A stretch of 46,701 bases of DNA from an uncultured Pseudomonadota bacterium (lineage in GTDB: Bacteria > Pseudomonadota > Gammaproteobacteria > CAJXQU01), in assembly GCA_913058255.1 (NCBI GenBank), contig CAJXQU010000017.1, positions 1-46,701 of the forward strand, read 5' to 3'. Positions 34,715 to 42,932 of this stretch are shown here, one piece after another; within the stretch, counting starts at the first letter, position 1, and each line of letters opens with the position of its first letter. A program made the translations under genes and the position numbers. A model generated the notes under the pieces. That model searched no databases. It saw only the letters and a list, made by a program, of their open reading frames with translations, and was not told the DNA's origin.

Positions 34715-36697
34715 CTAAATAAATTCTACCTTATCAGCGTGGAGTTCAACGTTCTCTTGATTATGGTTCTCAATTGTAAAGGAAAAAACACTACCTCGAT
34801 CAACTTCTGATTCAACCATGATCTTTCCACCCATTAATTCAACCAGTTCTTTGCTGATTCCAAGCCCTAAACCCGTCCCACCGAATTTACGAGTGATAGA
34901 AACATCTCCTTGTGCAAACGCATCAAATATAATATCAATCCGCTCTTCAGCTATGCCGATACCAGTATCTCTTACTTCAAATAAATACTGACCACTGTCA
35001 GTATTGAGCAAATGAACTTGAACATGTCCTTCATCTGTAAACTTAATTGCATTACCAATCAAATTCAACAAAACTTGCCTTAGCCTACCAGGATCAGTCA
35101 TCAGGTTATTGAGCGCATAGCCTTCAATAAAATATGCTAATGAGACTGACTTTTCACTAGCAGACTCTGACAGTAATTTAACGACGTCTTTTAAAATTTC
35201 TTCGGGATCGAAACTAATTAATTCCAGCTCGACTGATTTAGCTCCAAGCTTAGAAAAATCGAGCACACTATCAATCATCTTTAATAAAGACTGAGCAGAA
35301 CGTTTAGCGACATCAATGTACTCTGCCTGCTCATCTGTCGGTTCAGTGTGTTGTAAAAGGTTGAGAACACCCATCACACCATTCATCGGAGTTCGTAATT
35401 CATGACTCATATTGCCTAGAAAATCTGACTTTACTCTAGCAGCTTCAAGCGCTTTTTCAGTCGCTTTTTTAGCTTCAATTTCAGCTAATTTCCTACGATT
35501 AATATTTTGATTTATACCAATCATTCGAAGGGCTTTTCCTTGATGATCACGAGCAACAGCTCGACCTTGGTCATGAACCCACAACCACTCACCATCCGCT
35601 TTTAATAATCGATACTCAGAACAAAAGCTACTCGTCTTCCCGTCTATATGCTGTTGAACTTCCTCATTTACACCAATAAAATCTTCTGGATGAACCAACT
35701 GTCTCCAAGCTAATAGGTCATTCTCATAACTGTCCTTCTCATAGCCGAGCCTGAGCATCATTTGTTCCTGATTTACCGTACCCGTCTCAACAGATAAATC
35801 CCACATCCAAAGATCGCCACAATTCAGCGCCATTTGTAGGCTATCGTTGCTTTCTTGTAACGCCCTTTCAGACTCTTCAAGCTCGCTCAAATCACGGACA
35901 ATCCCAATAATTTGATTTTTATCACCTAGTTTTGCTGTCGTCAGGTTTAAATTGATCGGAAAGATTTCACCATCTCTGCGCATGGCTTCCATCATTCGCC
36001 AAGTGCCTGCCTGCATCAAGCCCCCATGCCGAGCAAACTTCCGAATAAAAGCTGGTACTTGTTCAGCATAAGCCGCTGAAAAAAACTGAGAAACATCTTC
36101 GTTCAAGATATCTTCTTGTGTACAAGCAAAAATTTCTTCTGCACGTGAGTTTAGTGACTGGATCAAACCTTCATCATTTATCACGACAACACCATCACCT
36201 GAGATATCAACGATCGCTTTAGTTCGACTTTCACTGTTAGAGAGGTCACGTAATAATTGAGATAACTCCAGTGTATTTTTACGCAGTTGCCCCTCACGCC
36301 TAACGGCTGAATCCACATTTGAAACCTGAATCAGACAATAAAAACCTTTATCTGAAGTAACTTTTAAAGGCTTAATCTCTATAGCTTGTTGTATTTTTTC
36401 TTTCTTAGTCTCACAAAAAAGTGGCAATGGGGAATGATGAATAGATTGTGCTAAAATGGCAGAACTACCACTATCAACTGCTTGTGATATCGCAGAAAAT
36501 AATCTTATATTTTCAATACTAGGGAATATTGACTTTATAGTTCTTCCTAAAACAAAGTCTTTGTCAAAACCACTATATCTTTCCATCCAATGATTCCACT
36601 GAACAACATGGCTATTTGAATCGAGAATAATTATCCCCACATTAACGACATTAAGTGCCGTTTCATCTATTTGTAAAAGGCGATCCTTCTGGCTCAT
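34715..36697 (-). CDS. Soluble sensor histidine kinase with three PAS domains
   Basis: 660 aa, no transmembrane helix. PAS domains at about 10-130, 155-275 (AIVDISGDGVVVINDEGLI, with PAC ending GIVRDLSELEESE) and 285-405 (PAS/PAC ending RMIGINQNINRRK). HisKA with the phosphoacceptor His432 in NMSHELRTP, then the ATPase domain: N-box NLIGNAIKF (545-553), DTGIGI (577-582) and GTGLGLGIS (607-615). No receiver is fused, so phosphate must pass to a separate protein. The two receivers just upstream in the operon are the natural targets. 3 bp from the CheC-like gene. Confidence 0.93.
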   Translation of the reverse strand: MSQKDRLLQIDETALNVVNVGIIILDSNSHVVQWNHWMERYSGFDKDFVLGRTIKSIFPSIENIRLFSAISQAVDSGSSAILAQSIHHSPLPLFCETKKEKIQQAIEIKPLKVTSDKGFYCLIQVSNVDSAVRREGQLRKNTLELSQLLRDLSNSESRTKAIVDISGDGVVVINDEGLIQSLNSRAEEIFACTQEDILNEDVSQFFSAAYAEQVPAFIRKFARHGGLMQAGTWRMMEAMRRDGEIFPINLNLTTAKLGDKNQIIGIVRDLSELEESERALQESNDSLQMALNCGDLWMWDLSVETGTVNQEQMMLRLGYEKDSYENDLLAWRQLVHPEDFIGVNEEVQQHIDGKTSSFCSEYRLLKADGEWLWVHDQGRAVARDHQGKALRMIGINQNINRRKLAEIEAKKATEKALEAARVKSDFLGNMSHELRTPMNGVMGVLNLLQHTEPTDEQAEYIDVAKRSAQSLLKMIDSVLDFSKLGAKSVELELISFDPEEILKDVVKLLSESASEKSVSLAYFIEGYALNNLMTDPGRLRQVLLNLIGNAIKFTDEGHVQVHLLNTDSGQYLFEVRDTGIGIAEERIDIIFDAFAQGDVSITRKFGGTGLGLGISKELVELMGGKIMVESEVDRGSVFSFTIENHNQENVELHADKVEFI

Positions 36698-36700
36698 GAA

Positions 36701-37330
36701 TTAAAGCTCTACTTCCATTCCAAAAGTATGGGCAACCGTATTTCTAAATACATCCATTTCTTCTAAATCCATCAGAAATGTTACATGCCCTTCAATGTCT
36801 TGCTCTTTTATACTGAATAAAATCATTGTTTTTAAAAAAAGAATTTTTTTATCGATCAATCTCTCAGTTCGACTTTTCAAAATGTCTCTTGCTGAACCTT
36901 GAGAAAACTCAGGCACTTCATTTGAAATTTCTTCATTAAGAATATCAGCGAGTGTCGAAAGACAGCCTGTCAAAATAATATTTCCAACTTCTGTTAAAGC
37001 CTCTTGTTGCATTTCAGTTAATACTTCAAGAGGAAGATCTTCATCAAGTAATAACTTAACCAGCTCTAAGCTATTCTCTTCTGGAAAAAATAAAAAAGCT
37101 TCTCCTTGAAACGTTCCCGCAAACTTCTCCCTTACCCCTGTTATTGAGTTATTTTGCACGCCACCTAAAACAGTAGCCGCTTCTTCACGATCCATAATCT
37201 CAACGACAGGAATCGATAACCTTATTTCTTGCCCAACCATTTGGCTTAATGATGCTGCTGCATGTCCAACACCAATATTTAGTATTTCTGAAAATGCATC
37301 TTTTTCCATTTCTGATAAGGGAAAAACCAT
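36701..37330 (-). CDS. cheC: CheC-like CheY-P phosphatase
   Basis: 209 aa, the size of two-active-site CheC. Both catalytic E-x-x-N centres are recognisable: FSEILNIGVGHAAASLSQM (Glu15/Asn18) and LTEVGNIILTGCLSTLADIL (Glu114/Asn117). CheC-family proteins dephosphorylate CheY-like receivers. It lies between a single-domain receiver and a histidine kinase, a few bases from each, so it probably resets one of the operon's receivers rather than the flagellar CheY. No CheD is in the window. Confidence 0.88.
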   Translation of the reverse strand: MVFPLSEMEKDAFSEILNIGVGHAAASLSQMVGQEIRLSIPVVEIMDREEAATVLGGVQNNSITGVREKFAGTFQGEAFLFFPEENSLELVKLLLDEDLPLEVLTEMQQEALTEVGNIILTGCLSTLADILNEEISNEVPEFSQGSARDILKSRTERLIDKKILFLKTMILFSIKEQDIEGHVTFLMDLEEMDVFRNTVAHTFGMEVEL

Positions 37331-37333
37331 GAC

Positions 37334-37693
37334 TTATCCCTCCTGCTCTAGAAAACTAAGAACCCGTTCTTCTGTTACCGGTTTGCCTATAAACCCAATT
37401 CCAGCCGCATCCGCTTTTTTACGTGTCGCTTCCTGAACATTAGCTGTCAACATCGACAACCTTGCATTTGGATATAGCTCTCTTAGCTTAGCTCCCAACG
37501 TAAGACCATCCATGCCCGGCATATTCATATCTAAAGTCGCAATATCTATATCCAGAGACTCACAGATTTTCAAAGCTGCATCTCCATCTTCCGCTTCATA
37601 GATTTCCCAATCTGGGTAGTTGTTTTTAATTATCGCAGTGATCATCATTCTTGATAAACGACTATCATCAACCACTAAAATTTTTTTAGACAT
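37334..37693 (-). CDS. Single-domain response regulator (CheY-like)
   Basis: 119 aa, a lone receiver domain: acidic pocket Asp9-Asp10 (LVVDDSRLSR), phosphoacceptor Asp55 (IATLDMNMPGMDG), switch Thr84 (SMLTANVQ) and Lys104 (IGKPVTEER). No output domain, so it works by protein contact or as a phosphorelay step. It sits 2 bp after the partner-switch regulator and 3 bp before the CheC-like phosphatase. Confidence 0.93.
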   Translation of the reverse strand: MSKKILVVDDSRLSRMMITAIIKNNYPDWEIYEAEDGDAALKICESLDIDIATLDMNMPGMDGLTLGAKLRELYPNARLSMLTANVQEATRKKADAAGIGFIGKPVTEERVLSFLEQEG

Positions 37694-37695
37694 GT

Positions 37696-39483
37696 TTATT
37701 CCTCTTTCCAGATATAATCGACTTCTACTGTCTTTCCGAAATCTTCATACTCAAGCCTTTCAGTTAATGACTTCACAAGCTTGATCCCTCTTCCATGCAG
37801 GTCAACTGTTTCTTCTGAGCCTATATCCATCAATGCCTGAGCTGATTCAACATCGAAACCATCTCCATCATGCGTAATTCGTAACGATAACTTTCCACCT
37901 TCCGTACATGGTGAGTGCTTAAGGTTAAAAGTAATTGAACCCGCAGATAGTCCATCTATGGCATTTTTACGTGCTTTATAATATTGTTCAAACCCATCTG
38001 GTGTCACTTTCAAACTTGAATCGAGATCGAGTAAGCCATGCTCCAGTGCATTCGAAAATAACTCGGTCATAATTAAGTAAAGTGACTTCTGATAATAATG
38101 TAGCCCCTGAATATCGACTACCATTTGAACCAATGATGGAATTATCTCTGCTTGCTTAATAACATCTTCTTTCACACAAAAATCTAAACTCCAGCTTGAT
38201 GCTGGCAGTAATGATTTAGTCACTATCTTGTCTTCTTTTAAACTGGTTTTTGTTGGATCACAATAAATTTCTAGAATAGATAGATCATCTCTTTGCGGCT
38301 GCCCCTGACAAAACTCCACAATCTTACTCATAATGCTTGGGAAAATATTCTTAGAAGAATTTTCACTCGCAATACATTCTTCTAAGCGTTCAGAACCAAA
38401 AAAATCACCTGATTTATTTTCCCCTTCTATTAAGCCATCAGAATATAAAATAAACTGATCGCCATGAGCCAATCGTATGGTTTCTGTCATAAGATCCAGT
38501 TCATGACTCTCTACGACACCTAACGGTAAATGTAATGAAGGGTAATTATGCGTAATGCCAGTTTGACTATTTTTAAAATAAATGTCTGGTAAACCACCAT
38601 TCCAAACCGATGCAATAGTGTGTTCAGCATCAAGTTCAACAAAACCTGCAGCAAGAAAACGTCCCGTTGGAAGGACCTCTCTTAATTTTCGGTTTATTTC
38701 TGAAATTATCTGTGCAACTGAAAAACCTTTTGCTGCCATCGTTTTAAACACATCAAAAACAACCAAGCCCCCAATTGCAGCTCCAAGCCCATGCCCAGTG
38801 AAGTCCCCTAACATATAGAGCTGACCACCATCAGGCTTGTGTGACACAATAATAATATCGCCATTCAGTTGTTCCATCGGCGATAAATAATAATTAATGT
38901 TGGTTACATCAAAGGCTTCACTTTTAGTTATTTTCGATAATATTCTTTCTGCAATATCGAGATCGCTGGCAGCTTCCTCTTCACGAAAGCTTAGTACTTC
39001 ATACTGAACCTGCTTCTCTCTATACAGTTCTTTCATTCTTAATAATGCTTCAATCTTAGCTTTAAGAATAACAGGACTGTAAGGTTTCGATAAAAAGTCA
39101 TCGCCTCCAGATTCGACACATTTAGCTAGCGCATCCTCATCAGTAATCGCCGTTAAAAACATAATAGGAGTATACGTATCTGGTGAATCTTTTTTTATTA
39201 ACTCTGCGGCTTCATAACCATCCATGACTGGCATCATGACATCCATCAGGATTAAGTCCGGTTGATATTTTTTAGACATTTCAACCGCTTTATGCCCATC
39301 ATCGGCAACAAGGACATTATAGCCATATTTAGTCAGCATTCCCTTGAGAACAATTCTGTTTACAGAGTCATCATCAACCAACATCAATGTTGAAATACTA
39401 TTTTTTGCTTCCGGTGCAACCTTATCTTCTTCAAGAGAAAGATTTATATTGCGAATCCCGTCATCACTTATTACTGACTCCAT
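37696..39483 (-). CDS. Partner-switch regulator: receiver - PP2C phosphatase - HATPase (HsbR/CrsR-like)
   Basis: 595 aa from the ATG at 39483 (AAGGA 7 bases upstream; a GTG one codon earlier is possible). Receiver with Asp37-39, phosphoacceptor Asp81 (LILMDVMMPVMDG) and Lys133. SpoIIE/PP2C domain at about 175-410 with metal-binding Asp in LNGD (209), GDFTGHG (Asp227), YSDGLIE (Asp349) and QRDDLSI. C-terminal RsbW-like ATPase at about 430-592 with N-box TELFSNALEHG (Asn478), DGDGFD and HGRGIKLV. Same order as HsbR of Pseudomonas and CrsR of Shewanella, whose last domain binds a sigma or anti-sigma factor and phosphorylates a STAS partner. The STAS partner is the adjacent gene. Confidence 0.93.
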   Translation of the reverse strand: MESVISDDGIRNINLSLEEDKVAPEAKNSISTLMLVDDDSVNRIVLKGMLTKYGYNVLVADDGHKAVEMSKKYQPDLILMDVMMPVMDGYEAAELIKKDSPDTYTPIMFLTAITDEDALAKCVESGGDDFLSKPYSPVILKAKIEALLRMKELYREKQVQYEVLSFREEEAASDLDIAERILSKITKSEAFDVTNINYYLSPMEQLNGDIIIVSHKPDGGQLYMLGDFTGHGLGAAIGGLVVFDVFKTMAAKGFSVAQIISEINRKLREVLPTGRFLAAGFVELDAEHTIASVWNGGLPDIYFKNSQTGITHNYPSLHLPLGVVESHELDLMTETIRLAHGDQFILYSDGLIEGENKSGDFFGSERLEECIASENSSKNIFPSIMSKIVEFCQGQPQRDDLSILEIYCDPTKTSLKEDKIVTKSLLPASSWSLDFCVKEDVIKQAEIIPSLVQMVVDIQGLHYYQKSLYLIMTELFSNALEHGLLDLDSSLKVTPDGFEQYYKARKNAIDGLSAGSITFNLKHSPCTEGGKLSLRITHDGDGFDVESAQALMDIGSEETVDLHGRGIKLVKSLTERLEYEDFGKTVEVDYIWKEE

Positions 39484-39512
39484 CACTAAATCCTTGTTGA
39501 TTATTATTGTTA

Positions 39513-39815
39513 TTATTCAACCATCATTAACTTATCGAAATTGGCAATTTTTAGAATTTCTTTGATATTGGTATCTGCATTTGAAATAGTAACAGCATCC
39601 TTACTACCTCCTGCGTGTTCGCGCAGTTGTAACAACATTCCTAATGCTGAACTATCCATATAGGAAGCATTTTTAAGATCGACAATATAGTTATAATCCG
39701 ATGGGTTATCTTTATAAGCATTTCGTAGGTCTTTATGAATATTAAAATCAAAACGTTCCGAAATTTGGATTCTCATCGTTTTACCATCACCGATAGATTG
39801 TGCTGAGACTGACAT
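39513..39815 (-). CDS. STAS-domain anti-anti-sigma factor (HsbA/CrsA-like)
   Basis: 100 aa, a single STAS domain. YIVDLKNASYMDSSALGMLLQLRE (43-66) holds the conserved phosphorylation site; Ser55 corresponds to Ser58 of SpoIIAA in its D-S-S-x-L-G motif. Such proteins, when unphosphorylated, pull a kinase/anti-sigma away from its target. The kinase and PP2C domains that would phosphorylate and dephosphorylate it are in the next protein, 29 bp downstream. Confidence 0.92.
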   Translation of the reverse strand: MSVSAQSIGDGKTMRIQISERFDFNIHKDLRNAYKDNPSDYNYIVDLKNASYMDSSALGMLLQLREHAGGSKDAVTISNADTNIKEILKIANFDKLMMVE

Positions 39816-39836
39816 AGGTATTGCTCCTTGTATAAC

Positions 39837-41039
39837 TTAAAATAATTCAATGTCACCTTCTGACATTGAGTCTTGGTTTGCAGGGCTCTCTGGAGCGTCT
39901 GCAGAATATTCAACGAATGTTTCTAAACTACTTCTAAGCGCTAAAACTGTTGCTGATGAGTCAGTTCCTGTTTGTGAAACTAATTCATTATTAAAGCTGC
40001 TAATAAATTTTTCTATTTCTTCCACCCGAAATTCAGCATGTTCAATAACCTGCCGTACAATATCTTCAAACTGTAAACTTCGGACAGCTACATCTGTTTT
40101 CTCACTGATGTTATCTGACAATAATGTTGCGTCTGCAACCGATACTTCTACAGCGGCTTCCATTTCCTGTAGATCTTTCATCATTCTCTCTACTCGACCT
40201 TTACCCGTAACAACGATAGTCATATCTTCAGATGCCATTTTACCAACAAGATCTCGAGTAGATCCTATGGCTAATTGTGCCGCTTCCATTCTTGCCCTAA
40301 TCTGTTCATTAAATTGATTTGATCGAACTGATAAGTTACGTACCTCATCAGCTACGACAGCAAAACCTCGACCAGCTTCACCCGCGCGCGCAGCCTCAAT
40401 TGCTGCATTTAAAGCTAATAAATTTGTTTGATCAGCAATTGACTTCACATCTGTAAGTAGTTGAAAGATGCCATCCATTTCATCTGCCATTTCATCAATT
40501 CCTGTAACGGTATCAATACTACCTTTGGAACTGTCCACCATAAATCCAACAAAATAATCCATCACCTCTGATGTTTCTGAAACGAACTTATTTAGTGTAA
40601 TTTGATCATTTTCAACTTCATCTGCATGTTCACTCATATTATTAAGTAAACTATGCATTAGTTGTCCCTGTGCCTGGCTATCATCATGAAGTCCATTGAA
40701 ACTCTTACTTAGATCCATCACCGACTGATGAACCAGCTGTCTTACCTGCTCAAACGATCCCTGCAAACTTGATAACTCTTCAATTAGCTGGTGGTTAATA
40801 TCCCCTATCACAGTCGCTAGCTCAGGATCGGCCATAGTCTCACTTATCAAATTGTAAGCACTACTTTCATCAACATGAGACATCTTACTAACCGTCTTCA
40901 AACTAGAAAAAATCCAGGCAAATACTGTTGTCACCAATACTAAAAAAGTAATGCTATCTGCTTTCAACCAGACCAGTGCTCCCATAGCAATTGAACTCAC
41001 TAATAAAGCAATATAGTTTCTCATCAAGAATGATTTCAT
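39837..41039 (-). CDS. Methyl-accepting chemotaxis-type protein without a periplasmic sensor
   Basis: 400 aa. Two N-terminal membrane helices (about 8-25 and 28-47) are joined by only a few residues, so there is no periplasmic ligand domain. The cytoplasmic signalling hairpin is clear: [38 protein letters not shown] (about 204-241). The C terminus ends MSEGDIELF, without a CheR/CheB docking pentapeptide. First gene of the operon, 21 bp before the STAS gene. No cheA, cheW, cheR or cheB is in the window. It may relay an internal or membrane cue to the partner switch instead of steering flagella; inferred from context. Confidence 0.9.
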   Translation of the reverse strand: MKSFLMRNYIALLVSSIAMGALVWLKADSITFLVLVTTVFAWIFSSLKTVSKMSHVDESSAYNLISETMADPELATVIGDINHQLIEELSSLQGSFEQVRQLVHQSVMDLSKSFNGLHDDSQAQGQLMHSLLNNMSEHADEVENDQITLNKFVSETSEVMDYFVGFMVDSSKGSIDTVTGIDEMADEMDGIFQLLTDVKSIADQTNLLALNAAIEAARAGEAGRGFAVVADEVRNLSVRSNQFNEQIRARMEAAQLAIGSTRDLVGKMASEDMTIVVTGKGRVERMMKDLQEMEAAVEVSVADATLLSDNISEKTDVAVRSLQFEDIVRQVIEHAEFRVEEIEKFISSFNNELVSQTGTDSSATVLALRSSLETFVEYSADAPESPANQDSMSEGDIELF

Positions 41040-41442
41040 GTTACAAATTAGCCCTTCAGGCCCCTTTGACTGTTTGTGGTCTAGTACTTATCGGTAATTC
41101 CTCTAGAACCTTTAACCTGAGCAAGGCATAGAAAAACGTTGTAGTAAAGTGAAATTAGACAGCTAAAAGAAGAAGTGATGCATAAGCTATGCCTTCATCA
41201 CTTAAAAAGAAGAGTATTTGGAAGGTGGATAGGAAAATCTATCGATAGTTCATAAAACAGGACTCCCTCCTTAAGGAAAGAAGACCTGTAAAATTGAGAG
41301 TGAGGACTAGCGTAGTAAACTCTAAGCTTGCTAGAAACCTCTGGCTAATTGATGGATAGTGACCTTGAGTTCAGAAATTATTCGGTGCTTCCTCCATCCA
41401 ATACCACCGGCCTCAGTAAAGAATAAAGACTTTATAAAAAAA
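41040..41442. other. Unassigned 400-bp intergenic region with small hairpins
   Basis: No convincing ORF, tRNA or known RNA motif was found. It must hold the promoter of the leftward signalling operon and any terminator for thrC. Visible structure: a stem at 41173-41203, a self-complementary CTATCGATAG near 41239, ACAGG/CCTGT flanking CCTTAAGG (about 41257-41289), and CTAGC/GCTAG arms near 41308-41333. The density of small stems raises the possibility of a short structured RNA. Confidence 0.35.
41173..41203 (-). terminator. Candidate terminator after thrC
   Basis: AAGTGATG (41173-41180) and CATCACTT (41196-41203) form an 8-bp stem that encloses a second small stem (GCATA/TATGC). Read leftward it is followed by CTTCTTTTAG, a weak pyrimidine-rich tail. 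It is about 240 bases beyond the thrC stop. Confidence 0.35.
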
Positions 41443-42915
41443 TTAATCTAAAAAATTTAAAATTTCTTTCTCAATATCAACTTTGTCAATCACTGTAGCT
41501 TGCATGATCGGCTTTTCAAATAAATCACTCACCACCGTTGGAATGGCTATGCTCGCCTTTTTCGCTATCGCTTGCAGCGCTGCTATATCTGTTGTTCCAA
41601 CTTCACCCGTGAGCGCGTTAGCAATCGTAGGAGAAAATTTCGTCCACTCAGCGGTGGAGTAAACTATTGTATTCAATGGCTTCTCAGCACAAGTTTCATA
41701 GGCTTTGAAGCAAGTTGCAGTATGAGGATCCAGTAAATACCCCGATTCGAAGGTTTCTTGAATATATTTTTTACCTTCTTCATCAGAACAAAAGTCAGCA
41801 GAAAAAACTGTTTTAAGTTTTTCAAGCTCATCACTTTTCAGTTGATAATATTTATCCTGATCAAGTTTTTGCATTAATTCCTTGGTTCGATCTGCACCAA
41901 AAAAATCATATAAAATTCTTTCAACATTTGAAGATTTAAGAATATCCATCGCAGGTGATGTTGTCGGTGTCACAGCGGATTCACGTATATCGTATTGACC
42001 TTCATTGATCAACTTCGTTAAAACGTTGTTCAAATTCGAAGCGATAATGATCTTCTCAACCGGCAAGCCCATTTTCTTCGCATAATAACCACCGAGCGCA
42101 TTGCCAAAATTACCACTGGGAACATCCAAATAAACTTTCGCCCCCATGCTTACCGCTTCCATACGCACTAGCTCAAGATAGCTATGAATATGATAAATAA
42201 TTTGGAAAATTATGCGTCCGAAATTAACCGAGTTCGCAGCAGATAAAGAAATATTTTTCTCGTTTAATTTGTTATTGAAACTCTCAGAACTCAACAAGGA
42301 TTTTAATGCACTTTGGGCATCATCAAAATCCCCATGAATACCGATCACCTTCAAGTTTTGAGCATCTTCAGTGACCATTTGTAAACGTTGGACATCCGAA
42401 GTTCCACCTTCAGGATACAAACAAACGACTTGTACATTCTTTTTATTTTTAAAGGTATCTAGTGCCGCAGGCCCAGTATCACCACTCGTTGCCGCCAAGA
42501 TCAAATAATTTTCATTTCGTTTTTCTGCCAATGCCGAGAGCACTGAGCCGAAAGGTTGCAAGGCCATATCTTTAAAGGCACGAGTAGGTCCATGATAAAG
42601 CTCACTGACATAAAGATCGTTTTTCACTCTCACTAAAGGGGCTGGATCGGCTGGATCATCAAATTGATCATATAAACTCAATGCCTGTTCGATAGCGTCC
42701 TGATCAATATCAATTTTAAATGCTGCTAACACATCTCGAGCCAGATCCTTATAGCTTGTCGACAGATGTTTTTCTAGAAAATCTAATCCTAGCAGAGGAA
42801 ATTTTTCAGGCACATAAATTCCACCAAACGAACACATTGGCGAAAGAATAGCCTCAGAAAAACTAACTTGTATAGGGTTAACACCATCATTACCCCGAGT
42901 TTCAATAAAATTCAT
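41443..42915 (-). CDS. thrC: Threonine synthase
   Basis: 490 aa PLP enzyme converting O-phosphohomoserine to threonine. Begins MNFIETRGNDG with the N-terminal domain segment SPMCSFGGIYVPEKFP. The PLP lysine is Lys115 in YHGPTRAFKDMALQPFGS, and the phosphate-binding loop is ATSGDTGPAALD. C-terminal SGYLLDPHTATCFKAYE is also characteristic. It follows hom by 17 bp, giving a hom-thrC operon. thrB is not adjacent. Confidence 0.95.
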   Translation of the reverse strand: MNFIETRGNDGVNPIQVSFSEAILSPMCSFGGIYVPEKFPLLGLDFLEKHLSTSYKDLARDVLAAFKIDIDQDAIEQALSLYDQFDDPADPAPLVRVKNDLYVSELYHGPTRAFKDMALQPFGSVLSALAEKRNENYLILAATSGDTGPAALDTFKNKKNVQVVCLYPEGGTSDVQRLQMVTEDAQNLKVIGIHGDFDDAQSALKSLLSSESFNNKLNEKNISLSAANSVNFGRIIFQIIYHIHSYLELVRMEAVSMGAKVYLDVPSGNFGNALGGYYAKKMGLPVEKIIIASNLNNVLTKLINEGQYDIRESAVTPTTSPAMDILKSSNVERILYDFFGADRTKELMQKLDQDKYYQLKSDELEKLKTVFSADFCSDEEGKKYIQETFESGYLLDPHTATCFKAYETCAEKPLNTIVYSTAEWTKFSPTIANALTGEVGTTDIAALQAIAKKASIAIPTVVSDLFEKPIMQATVIDKVDIEKEILNFLD

Positions 42916-42932
42916 ACTTTATTCCAAAAAAT

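Noticed and set aside
39850-40317. 155-aa plus-strand ORF opposite the MCP gene
   Set aside because: Antisense shadow of the coiled-coil signalling domain, Ser/Thr-rich composition only.
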